The notes under the pieces: generated by a model | Told to the model about the DNA's origin: nothing | The model's database searches: none | Seen by the model: only the letters and a program-made list of their open reading frames with translations | Shown: positions 1-5,599 of the stretch, piece by piece | Layout: the number at the start of each line of letters is the position of its first letter | Numbering within the stretch: position 1 is the first letter of the stretch | Assembly: GCA_019416395.1 (NCBI GenBank) | Contig: DXXH01000066.1 | Coordinates: 1-15,058, forward strand | From: Clostridiales bacterium | GTDB taxonomy: Bacteria > Bacillota > Clostridia > Oscillospirales > Acutalibacteraceae | Reading direction: 5' to 3' | DNA: 15,058 nucleotides | Position numbers and translations under genes: made by a program

Positions 1-46
1 AAACAAAGGAGTGTTGTGATCCCTCTTTGGAAAGGAATGAAGTGTA

Positions 47-1348
47 ATGAAAAAATCTATCCGCAAACGAATCGCCGCCGCGACTTTATCCATAGCTTTG
101 GTCATTGGCGCTATTCCCTGTTCCTTGCCTGCTCAAGCGGCTGGCAACAGGTTTACCGATGTGCCAAACAACGCATGGTACAAATCTGCGGTCACATACG
201 CCACGGAGAACAACCTCTTTTCCGGCAACGGCGATGGCACATTTGATCCCAACGGAAGCATGACTCGGGGAATGTTTGTCACGGTCCTTTCAAAAGTAGC
301 CGGCGCCAATGTTTCCTCCGCTCCCGATGCCGGTTTTCAGGACGTCCCCAATGCCTGGTACACGGACTTTGTCAACTGGGCGTACAACAAGGGGTACGTG
401 GCCGGTACCAGCGCCACCACCTTTGAGCCAAACACAGCCATTACCCGCCAGCAGATCGCGGTGATTCTCCGGAACTACATTCGGAAAGAAAATATCACTC
501 TCTCCCCTGCCGCCAACGGGGTCTCCTCGTTCAAGGACATGGGGAAAGTGGCCTCATGGGCGAGAACCGCTGTGGACACCATCCGGTCTCTGGGGCTGAT
601 GAGCGGCGACGAGGAAGGCAATTTTAATCCTACCCAGCGGCTGACACGGGCGGAAGCCGCCAGTGTATTCATGAAGTTTGACATGAAGTTGAAAGGGATC
701 CCCGAGAGCAGTCCGGACCTTGAGGAAGAGATTCGCAATGCTCTTACGGCCCACCCGTGGGACCTTTCCATTCAGACCCGTGACTGCTATCAATTTTTTG
801 AGGACGGCACCGGGGTAAATCTTTACAGCGTTCCCATCCCCCAGGTCATTCCCTTTACCTACATCATTGACGAAGCCACATCCACAGTGACTCTCTCCTG
901 CGATCTGGCATGGAAATACTTCCCTGTTCTGACCTATTCTGCCGACACAAATTCCTTCACCATACCCGTTTCCGATTTCCCCAACCCAGAGACATACCCC
1001 TATACCATTCATTCCGGCAACATACAGGACGAATTTACCGAGGCAGCTGAATCCTGTGAAACGGACTGGGAACAAACGGTTCAGTCTACGGCTGCTCCCG
1101 CAACCCTGGGGAACTGCGTGAAGACCATGCAATCCCTTCGGGAAAGTATCTACGAGTATTTAAGCTATGTGCTATCCCAAAATGAGCTTTCCCGGTTAGA
1201 CAGCCAGTTAGCGGCCTGGGAACAAGAACGGACCGCCGAAATGGACAGTATCCAGGGAACGGGGTCCATTGTCTCCCTTTCCAAAATATCTGTAAACAAG
1301 GACTGGACGATGAAAGAGATCTACGAAATGATCAAAATGATCCCCTAA
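47..1348 (+). CDS. Secreted S-layer homology (SLH) domain protein, triple SLH at the N-terminus
   Basis: 433 aa. Residues 1-31 are a Sec signal peptide: a basic start (MKKSIRKRIA), a hydrophobic core at 11-27 and cleavage near AQA|A at 29-32. Three SLH repeats follow at about 36-86, 97-147 and 161-214; each has an F-x-D-[VM] start, a W-[YA] pair and a conserved TR near its end (T73-R74, T133-R134, T200-R201). In known proteins such triplets bind pyruvylated secondary cell-wall polymer, so the protein is probably anchored non-covalently to the wall. Residues 221-433 are not recognised with certainty. The part near 245-262 (Y-x-F-x-x-D-G-T-G) looks like the start of a small beta-barrel. The part near 375-410 (L-x-x-Q-x-x-x-W-x-x-E-R) resembles a degenerate LprI/DUF1311 helical domain. 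The ATG has AAAGGA ten bases upstream (31-36). The gene appears monocistronic. SLH is sure; the C-terminal role is unknown. Confidence 0.9.
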   Translation: MKKSIRKRIAAATLSIALVIGAIPCSLPAQAAGNRFTDVPNNAWYKSAVTYATENNLFSGNGDGTFDPNGSMTRGMFVTVLSKVAGANVSSAPDAGFQDVPNAWYTDFVNWAYNKGYVAGTSATTFEPNTAITRQQIAVILRNYIRKENITLSPAANGVSSFKDMGKVASWARTAVDTIRSLGLMSGDEEGNFNPTQRLTRAEAASVFMKFDMKLKGIPESSPDLEEEIRNALTAHPWDLSIQTRDCYQFFEDGTGVNLYSVPIPQVIPFTYIIDEATSTVTLSCDLAWKYFPVLTYSADTNSFTIPVSDFPNPETYPYTIHSGNIQDEFTEAAESCETDWEQTVQSTAAPATLGNCVKTMQSLRESIYEYLSYVLSQNELSRLDSQLAAWEQERTAEMDSIQGTGSIVSLSKISVNKDWTMKEIYEMIKMIP

Positions 1349-1419
1349 AAGAAACGCCGTGTGATTTCAAAATTTTGAAAGCAACCTAGATGGCCCACTA
1401 GTTCGGACACTATAACGCG

Positions 1420-1460
1420 AAAAACGCGCTTTCCATTTGCGGAGCGCGTTTTTGCGTTTT
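1420..1460 (+). terminator. Intrinsic terminator of the SLH gene
   Basis: A hairpin with arms AAAAACGCGCT (1420-1430) and AGCGCGTTTTT (1443-1453) and a 12-base loop is followed by further T-rich sequence to 1460. It lies about 70 bases after the SLH stop codon. The arms are symmetric in A and T runs, so it may also work for minus-strand transcripts. Confidence 0.85.
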
Positions 1461-1470
1461 TACCTATAAC

Positions 1471-1502
1471 AAAAAGCCCCCCCGGAAACCGAGGGGCTTT
1501 TC
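1471..1502 (-). terminator. Intrinsic terminator of the lacI-type gene
   Basis: AAAAAGCCCC (1471-1480) pairs with GGGGCTTTTT (1492-1501). On the minus strand this is a GC hairpin ending in a T run 16 bases after the repressor stop. Together with the hairpin at 1420-1460 it makes a back-to-back terminator pair between convergent genes. Confidence 0.85.
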
Positions 1503-1517
1503 CACGATTGAATTCTT

Positions 1518-2570
1518 TTATGGAGCGGACTCCCCCACCGGCCGGCAGGACTCCCGGACCACCAGCGTCCCAGCGATGAACTCGCTTTGGGGCACATCTT
1601 CCTTCTGCTCCACCGTGTCCAGCACACGGTACACCAGGGAAGTAAACATCTTCTCAAAATCAAAGGCAATGGTGGTCAGGGGAGGGTGAGAATGCTGGCC
1701 GTTTACATGGCCGTCCACCCCGATCACCGAAATGTCTCCAGGAACGCTCAGTCCCAATTCCTGGCAGGCAGTGTACACCCCAAACGCCACCGTGTCGTTG
1801 TTGGCGAAAATCGCCGTGGGCAGATCTTCCCCGCAGCGGGTGAGCATCTCCTTGGCGGCGGCATACCCTGTTTTTTCCGTGATCCCCCCGTAGGCAATCC
1901 ATTTATTTTGAATAGGCAGATTCCTTTTGACCATTCCGTGAACAAAGGATTCATGACGGTGAACAGAGCTGAGCCGGGACATATCCCCGTCAATCACCCC
2001 GATTTTTCTGTGCCCCAGGCTGTAAAGGTACTCCACCGCCTTTTCCCCGGAATCCCCCTCGAAATTCACCGAAAGCCGGTTGGGATAGGGGTCGTTCTCG
2101 TGAAAGAAATCGAACAGTCCCACCACAGCCCCGCTTTCCGCCAACTCGTCAATCAACGGCTCGTGATTGCTGGTCCCCACGAAAATCCCCGCTTCGATCC
2201 GGCCTTCCATGAAAATCTTCCGCACGTAATCCAGGTTCTTTTTCTCCGTCAGGTTTTCCACCACGCAGGAAAGTACCAGATACCCCCGCTTTGTGGCTGC
2301 GTCCACGATCTGCATAAAGTACAGGCTGCTTAATGGGTCCCCCGCCATAGCCGCTTTGGATACCCAGAACAACCCTATGGTCCGGTTCCGCATTCCCGTC
2401 AGCAGCTGGCCGGAAAGCTGGGGGTAATAATGGTACTGCTTTACCACCGCCATCACCTTTTCTCGGGTGGCTTCCGGCACATTGGCGTACCCGTTGATGA
2501 CCCGGCTGACTGTGCTCCGGGATACCCCCGCTATCCGGGCAATTTCTTTGCTGGTGATTCTCTTTTTCAC
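1518..2570 (-). CDS. LacI-family transcriptional repressor
   Basis: 350 aa from the GTG at 2570. The N-terminus then reads MKKRITSKEIARIAGVS, the usual LacI/GalR beginning. A TTG at 2591 would add seven residues (MFWGAVT) atypical of the family, and a purine-rich GGGGGGCGG lies just before the GTG. Helix-turn-helix: residues about 5-26 (ITSKEIARIAGVSRSTVSRV), followed by a hinge segment with YYPQLSGQLLTG. A periplasmic-binding-protein-like effector domain fills about 60-340, with typical D-x-D-x-V-A-F-G and S-V-I-G-V-D-G segments. LacI-family proteins usually answer to a sugar or its derivative, but the ligand cannot be read here. The divergent beta-propeller gene is the obvious target besides itself, because both promoters carry palindromes of LacI-operator type. 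No sugar transporter or glycosidase is in the window, so the regulon probably extends elsewhere. Confidence 0.93.
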   Translation of the reverse strand: MKKRITSKEIARIAGVSRSTVSRVINGYANVPEATREKVMAVVKQYHYYPQLSGQLLTGMRNRTIGLFWVSKAAMAGDPLSSLYFMQIVDAATKRGYLVLSCVVENLTEKKNLDYVRKIFMEGRIEAGIFVGTSNHEPLIDELAESGAVVGLFDFFHENDPYPNRLSVNFEGDSGEKAVEYLYSLGHRKIGVIDGDMSRLSSVHRHESFVHGMVKRNLPIQNKWIAYGGITEKTGYAAAKEMLTRCGEDLPTAIFANNDTVAFGVYTACQELGLSVPGDISVIGVDGHVNGQHSHPPLTTIAFDFEKMFTSLVYRVLDTVEQKEDVPQSEFIAGTLVVRESCRPVGESAP

Positions 2571-2616
2571 GGTTACCGCCCCCCAAAACAAGCCCGGCGG
2601 AAAACTTCCCCGGTTC

Positions 2617-2632
2617 GTGAACAGGTGTTCAC
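2617..2632. promoter_or_regulatory. Palindromic operator candidate downstream of the lacI-type promoter
   Basis: GTGAACA-GG-TGTTCAC is a perfect inverted repeat of two 7-base arms around two bases. Read on the minus strand it begins about 7 bases after the predicted start point of the repressor's own promoter (2646-2675), a usual position for an autoregulatory operator. Assignment to this repressor is inference. Confidence 0.55.
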
Positions 2633-2645
2633 AGCTATTGGCTTA

Positions 2646-2675
2646 TATATACCATTTCCCCCTGCGGCATGTCAA
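2646..2675 (-). promoter_or_regulatory. Promoter of the lacI-type repressor gene
   Basis: On the minus strand a consensus -35 TTGACA (2675-2670) is followed after 18 bases by TATATA (2651-2646). The transcript would start near 2639 and carry a leader of about 70 bases to the GTG at 2570. Confidence 0.65.
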
Positions 2676-2693
2676 TAAGCAGGGGGAATTTTT
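2656..2693. promoter_or_regulatory. 10-bp perfect inverted repeat around the repressor -35 box
   Basis: TTCCCCCTGC (2656-2665) and GCAGGGGGAA (2679-2688) are perfect reverse complements separated by 13 bases that contain the minus-strand TTGACA box. A T5 run follows on the plus strand, so read from left to right it looks like an intrinsic terminator. No plus-strand gene ends before it. It may instead insulate the two divergent units or be a regulator site. Confidence 0.45.
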
Positions 2694-2807
2694 CCAGGTA
2701 CCGGCTGAAATCTCCCGCAATATAAACCGCCCCCTTTGGCAATCGTGCTTTCTGCATAATTTCTTCAGTGATTTTCTATGGATTATAGAATAAATGGAAT
2801 TACCCTC

Positions 2808-2836
2808 TTGAAAACACGTGTTTATAGTGGTATGAT
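2808..2836 (+). promoter_or_regulatory. Promoter of the beta-propeller gene with an embedded LacI-type operator
   Basis: TTGAAA (2808-2813), a spacer of exactly 17 bases and TATGAT (2831-2836) form a near-consensus sigma-A promoter. A perfect 12-base palindrome with a central CG, AAACACGTGTTT (2812-2823), sits across the -35 end and the spacer. That is where a LacI-family repressor would block RNA polymerase. Another inverted repeat, TTCTAT-GGATT-ATAGAA, lies upstream at 2774-2790. Confidence 0.7.
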
Positions 2837-2901
2837 TGCCCCAGATAGGAACCCTTGACAGGGCAGTTTCGGAATAATCTGGACAGGAGTGATTCTTTAC
2901 T

Positions 2902-3789
2902 ATGGTAGACAAGAGCAATCCTTGGTACCGTGACGACGATGAATCCATTTTGGAAGTGTACCATATGGATACGGGGGAAACGGAAGTCATCGCTGAATTT
3001 GACTATCTGATCGAAGCCCCCAACTGGTCTATGGACGGCACCTATTTGACCTACAACAGCAACGGTAAAATTTACCGGTTTGACCTGGCCACAAAAGAGA
3101 GCACAGAGGTTTTCACCGATTTTGTCACCAACTGCAACAACGACCATGTGTTGTCCGCTGACGGCAAATCCATCGCCGTCAGCCACGGGACAAAGGAAGA
3201 TGGGAAATCCCGGGTGTACACGGTCCCCCTGACCGGCGGCGTCCCCAGGCTGATTACCCCCATGGCCCCCAGCTATCTTCACGGCTGGTCCCCGGACGGA
3301 AAGACCCTGGCCTATTGCGCTGAGCGGAACGGGGAATTTGACGTGTACACCATTCCCGTGGAGGGCGGCGTGGAAACCCGCCTGACCGACGCCCCCGGCT
3401 TAAACGATGGCCCGGAATACGACAGCGCTGGGGAATACATTTGGTTTAACTCCGTACGCTCCGGCCTGATGCAGGTATGGCGCATGAAGGCCGACGGCTC
3501 TGAGCAGACCCAGATGACCTTTGACGAAGGCTGGAACAGCTGGTTCCCCCATGTGTCCCCGGACCGGAAATGGGTGGTCATGGTGGCCTACCGGAAAGGA
3601 GACGTAAAACCCAACGAGCATGTGCCCCACAAGAATGTGGAGCTGCGTCTCATGCCCGCCCAAGGGGGCGACGTGAAAACCATCGTACAGCTTTTCGGCG
3701 GCCAAGGCACCATCAACGTCAATTCCTGGTCCCCGGACAGCACAAAATTCGCCTACGTCCGGTACCGCATTCGGGAAACCGCCAACTAA
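2902..3789 (+). CDS. Cytoplasmic TolB-like (PD40) beta-propeller protein
   Basis: 295 aa with no signal peptide or membrane segment, so unlike true TolB it is expected in the cytoplasm. It is built from about six PD40/WD40-like blades. Blade signatures are W-S-M-D-G-T (near 42), L-S-A-D-G-K (near 80), G-W-S-P-D-G-K (near 130), a degenerate D-S-A-G-E blade (near 173), H-V-S-P-D-R-K (near 216) and S-W-S-P-D-S-T (near 276). The N-terminal strand (residues 14-33) could close the ring with the last blade. Homologues are often named transporter Tol or TolB by similarity only; no Tol-Pal genes are here. The family also resembles oligogalacturonate lyase propellers, and divergent pairing with a LacI regulator would suit a role in handling a sugar acid or oligosaccharide, but no catalytic residues can be assigned. 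The ATG has AGGAG 12 bases upstream, a rather long gap. Exact function unknown. Confidence 0.85.
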   Translation: MVDKSNPWYRDDDESILEVYHMDTGETEVIAEFDYLIEAPNWSMDGTYLTYNSNGKIYRFDLATKESTEVFTDFVTNCNNDHVLSADGKSIAVSHGTKEDGKSRVYTVPLTGGVPRLITPMAPSYLHGWSPDGKTLAYCAERNGEFDVYTIPVEGGVETRLTDAPGLNDGPEYDSAGEYIWFNSVRSGLMQVWRMKADGSEQTQMTFDEGWNSWFPHVSPDRKWVVMVAYRKGDVKPNEHVPHKNVELRLMPAQGGDVKTIVQLFGGQGTINVNSWSPDSTKFAYVRYRIRETAN

Positions 3790-3894
3790 GACTTTCCCCA
3801 CTCTCCTTTGCCCCTTTCCCGGAACCGGGGAAAAGCCGGTCATTCACCCCCTTGTCCCTTGGGGAATCTCCTGAGGGACACCCCCGGCCCGCCC

Positions 3895-3923
3895 TTGACT
3901 TTCCCCGTTTCTTGTGCTAGAAT
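3895..3923 (+). promoter_or_regulatory. Promoter of the SCIFF precursor gene
   Basis: TTGACT (3895-3900), a 17-base spacer and TAGAAT (3918-3923), preceded by TGC (3915-3917) as an extended -10, form a strong sigma-A promoter. The start point would be near 3930, giving a 5' leader of about 77 bases before the scfA ATG. No clear terminator of the preceding gene was found between 3790 and 3894. Confidence 0.75.
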
Positions 3924-3946
3924 TTTTCTGTTAAGCAAGCCGCTGC

Positions 3947-3978
3947 TATGTGAGAGCGCTGGCCTGATACGTGAGAGC
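3947..3978 (+). repeat. Two direct repeats spaced 21 bp in the scfA leader
   Basis: TATGTGAGAGC (3947-3957) and TACGTGAGAGC (3968-3978) differ by one base. Their starts are 21 bp apart, about two helical turns, and both lie in the transcribed leader just after the promoter. They could be a regulator site or an RNA element; no function is known to me. Confidence 0.4.
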
Positions 3979-4006
3979 TATTTATTAAAGAATGGAGAGA
4001 TACGTC

Positions 4007-4153
4007 ATGGAAAGGATTAAGACCTTAGAGACCCGGAACCTGTGCGAAAGCGCCAAGAACGGCGGCTGCGGCGAGTGCCAGACTTCCTGCCAGTCCGCTT
4101 GCAAGACCAGCTGCGGCGTGGCCAATCAGAAGTGCGAGCATACCGAGGAATAA
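4007..4153 (+). CDS. scfA: SCIFF-family ranthipeptide precursor
   Basis: 48 aa: MERIKTLETRNLCESAKNGG followed by a Cys-rich core at 21-43. The core has C-GE-C-QTS-C-QSA-C-KTS-C, then Cys43 in NQKC, which is the signature of the 'six cysteines in forty-five residues' family. The leader part (M-x-x-I-K-T-L) also matches. The maturase at 4223 uses it as substrate: it is a ribosomal peptide that receives thioether cross-links from Cys sulfur to a nearby residue. Cysteines are at 13, 21, 24, 28, 32, 36 and 43, so there are seven; Cys13 is extra. In SCIFF peptides I recall, Thr follows the fifth core Cys (C-T-V-A-N-Q); here it is Gly37. The start is set by GGAGAGA (3994-4000) six bases upstream. 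Two stop codons stand in tandem (4151-4156). The natural role of SCIFF peptides is not settled. Confidence 0.95.
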   Translation: MERIKTLETRNLCESAKNGGCGECQTSCQSACKTSCGVANQKCEHTEE

Positions 4154-4170
4154 TAAGCGCTGAGAAATAA

Positions 4171-4204
4171 AAAAACGCCGCCTTCTTTTAGGCGGCGCTT
4201 TTTC
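4171..4204 (+). terminator. Hairpin with T run between precursor and maturase genes
   Basis: CGCCGCC (4176-4182) pairs with GGCGGCG (4191-4197) around an 8-base loop; an A run precedes and a T run follows (4199-4203). It lies 17 bases after scfA and 19 before scfB with no new promoter visible. It is therefore best read as a leaky terminator giving much more precursor than maturase mRNA. Confidence 0.8.
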
Positions 4205-4222
4205 TGTACAGAGAGGACTTTT

Positions 4223-5599
4223 ATGGTACATCAATATCAACTCAACGGCTACAACATTGTATTGGACACCTGCTCCGGCGGAATCCATGTGGTGGACGAA
4301 GTGGCCTACGACATCATTGCCCTGTTTGAAACCCACACCACGGAAGAAATCGTGTCGGCCATGCTGGAAAAATACGGGCCCGGTGTCACGGAGCAGGAGA
4401 TCCGGGACTGCATTGCCGACGTTCAAACCTTAAAAGACCAGGGGAAACTGTTTACCCCCGACACCTTCGCCGATTTGGCCGGCGCTTTCAAAGAGCGTTC
4501 CGGCGATGTGGTGAAAGCCCTGTGCCTGCACGTGGCCCACACATGCAATCTGAACTGCGATTACTGCTTCGCCAGCCAGGGGAAATACCACGGTGACCGG
4601 GCTTTGATGAGCTTTGAAGTGGGAAAACAGGCCCTGGATTTCCTCATGGACCATTCCGGCACCCGTCGGAACCTGGAAGTGGATTTCTTCGGCGGGGAAC
4701 CCCTGATGAACTGGGACGTGGTGAAGCGCCTGGTGGAGTACGCCCGGAGCGTGGAAAAGGAGCGGGGGAAAAACTTCCGCTTTACCCTGACCACCAACGG
4801 TATGCTCATCGACGACGATGTGATCGACTTTACCAACCGGGAAATGAGCAACGTGGTGCTGTCCCTGGACGGCCGGAAAGAGATCAACGACCGCACCCGG
4901 GTGGACTACGCGGGCAACGGCAGCTACGACCGTATCGTTCCCAAGTTCCAGAAGCTGGTGGCTGCCCGGGGAGGCAAAAATTACTACATGCGGGGCACCT
5001 TCACCCACGCCAACCCGGATTTCACCAAAGACCTGTTCCACATGGCCGATGATCTGGGCTTTACCGAGCTGAGCATGGAACCGGTGGTCTGCGCCCCGGA
5101 CGATCCTGCCGCTTTGACGCCAGAGGATCTGGAAATCGTCAAAGATCAGTACGAGATCCTGGCAAAGGACATGCTCCGCCGGGAAAAAGAAGGCAAACCC
5201 ATCACCTTCTACCACTACATGCTGGATTTGACCGGGGGTCCCTGCGTCTACAAACGGATCTCCGGCTGCGGCTCCGGCACGGAATATATGGCGGTCACTC
5301 CCTGGGGCGACCTGTACCCCTGCCATCAGTTTGTGGGAGAGGAATCCTACAAGCTGGGGGACATTTGGAACGGGGTCACCAACACGGCTCTGCGGGAACA
5401 GTTCCGCTCCTGCAACGCCTACGCCCGTCCCGACTGCGCCGACTGCTGGGCCAAGCTCTATTGCTCCGGGGGCTGCGCCGCCAATGCTTTCCATGCCACC
5501 GGTTCTATCAAAGGCATTTACGAGCCTGGCTGTGAGCTGTTCCGGAAACGGATCGAGTGCGCCATCATGATGAAGGCCGCCAAGGAAACAGGCCAATGA
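4223..5599 (+). CDS. scfB: SCIFF peptide maturase, radical SAM/SPASM thioether-forming enzyme
   Basis: 458 aa, the usual length for SCIFF maturases such as CteB and Tte1186. Residues 1-90 form a PqqD-like peptide-recognition domain that should bind the scfA leader. The radical SAM cluster motif C-x3-C-x2-C is at Cys108, Cys112 and Cys115, and GGEP, which contacts SAM, is at 157-160. The C-terminal SPASM domain is complete: Cys349, G362-x4-Cys367, then C405-x2-C408-x5-C414-x3-C418 and Cys437, with Cys341 as a further ligand candidate. This supports two auxiliary [4Fe-4S] clusters. The reaction known for the family is SAM cleavage to a 5'-deoxyadenosyl radical and formation of Cys thioether links in the precursor. 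GAGAGG ends seven bases before the ATG. The gene is downstream of scfA and a hairpin, and its TGA overlaps the next ATG. Confidence 0.96.
   Translation: MVHQYQLNGYNIVLDTCSGGIHVVDEVAYDIIALFETHTTEEIVSAMLEKYGPGVTEQEIRDCIADVQTLKDQGKLFTPDTFADLAGAFKERSGDVVKALCLHVAHTCNLNCDYCFASQGKYHGDRALMSFEVGKQALDFLMDHSGTRRNLEVDFFGGEPLMNWDVVKRLVEYARSVEKERGKNFRFTLTTNGMLIDDDVIDFTNREMSNVVLSLDGRKEINDRTRVDYAGNGSYDRIVPKFQKLVAARGGKNYYMRGTFTHANPDFTKDLFHMADDLGFTELSMEPVVCAPDDPAALTPEDLEIVKDQYEILAKDMLRREKEGKPITFYHYMLDLTGGPCVYKRISGCGSGTEYMAVTPWGDLYPCHQFVGEESYKLGDIWNGVTNTALREQFRSCNAYARPDCADCWAKLYCSGGCAANAFHATGSIKGIYEPGCELFRKRIECAIMMKAAKETGQ

Noticed and set aside
2902..3789. True TolB of a Tol-Pal system
   Set aside because: No signal peptide, no N-terminal TolB domain, no Pal or TolQRA genes, and the genome appears Gram-positive.
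3808..4020. 70-aa open frame upstream of scfA
   Set aside because: It covers the scfA promoter and leader and overlaps the scfA start, has no ribosome site and no likeness to anything known.
4430..5596. Long open frame of 388 aa on the minus strand opposite scfB
   Set aside because: It is the mirror of a GC-rich, well conserved gene; its sequence is low in recognisable motifs, and scfB has full radical SAM and SPASM motifs.
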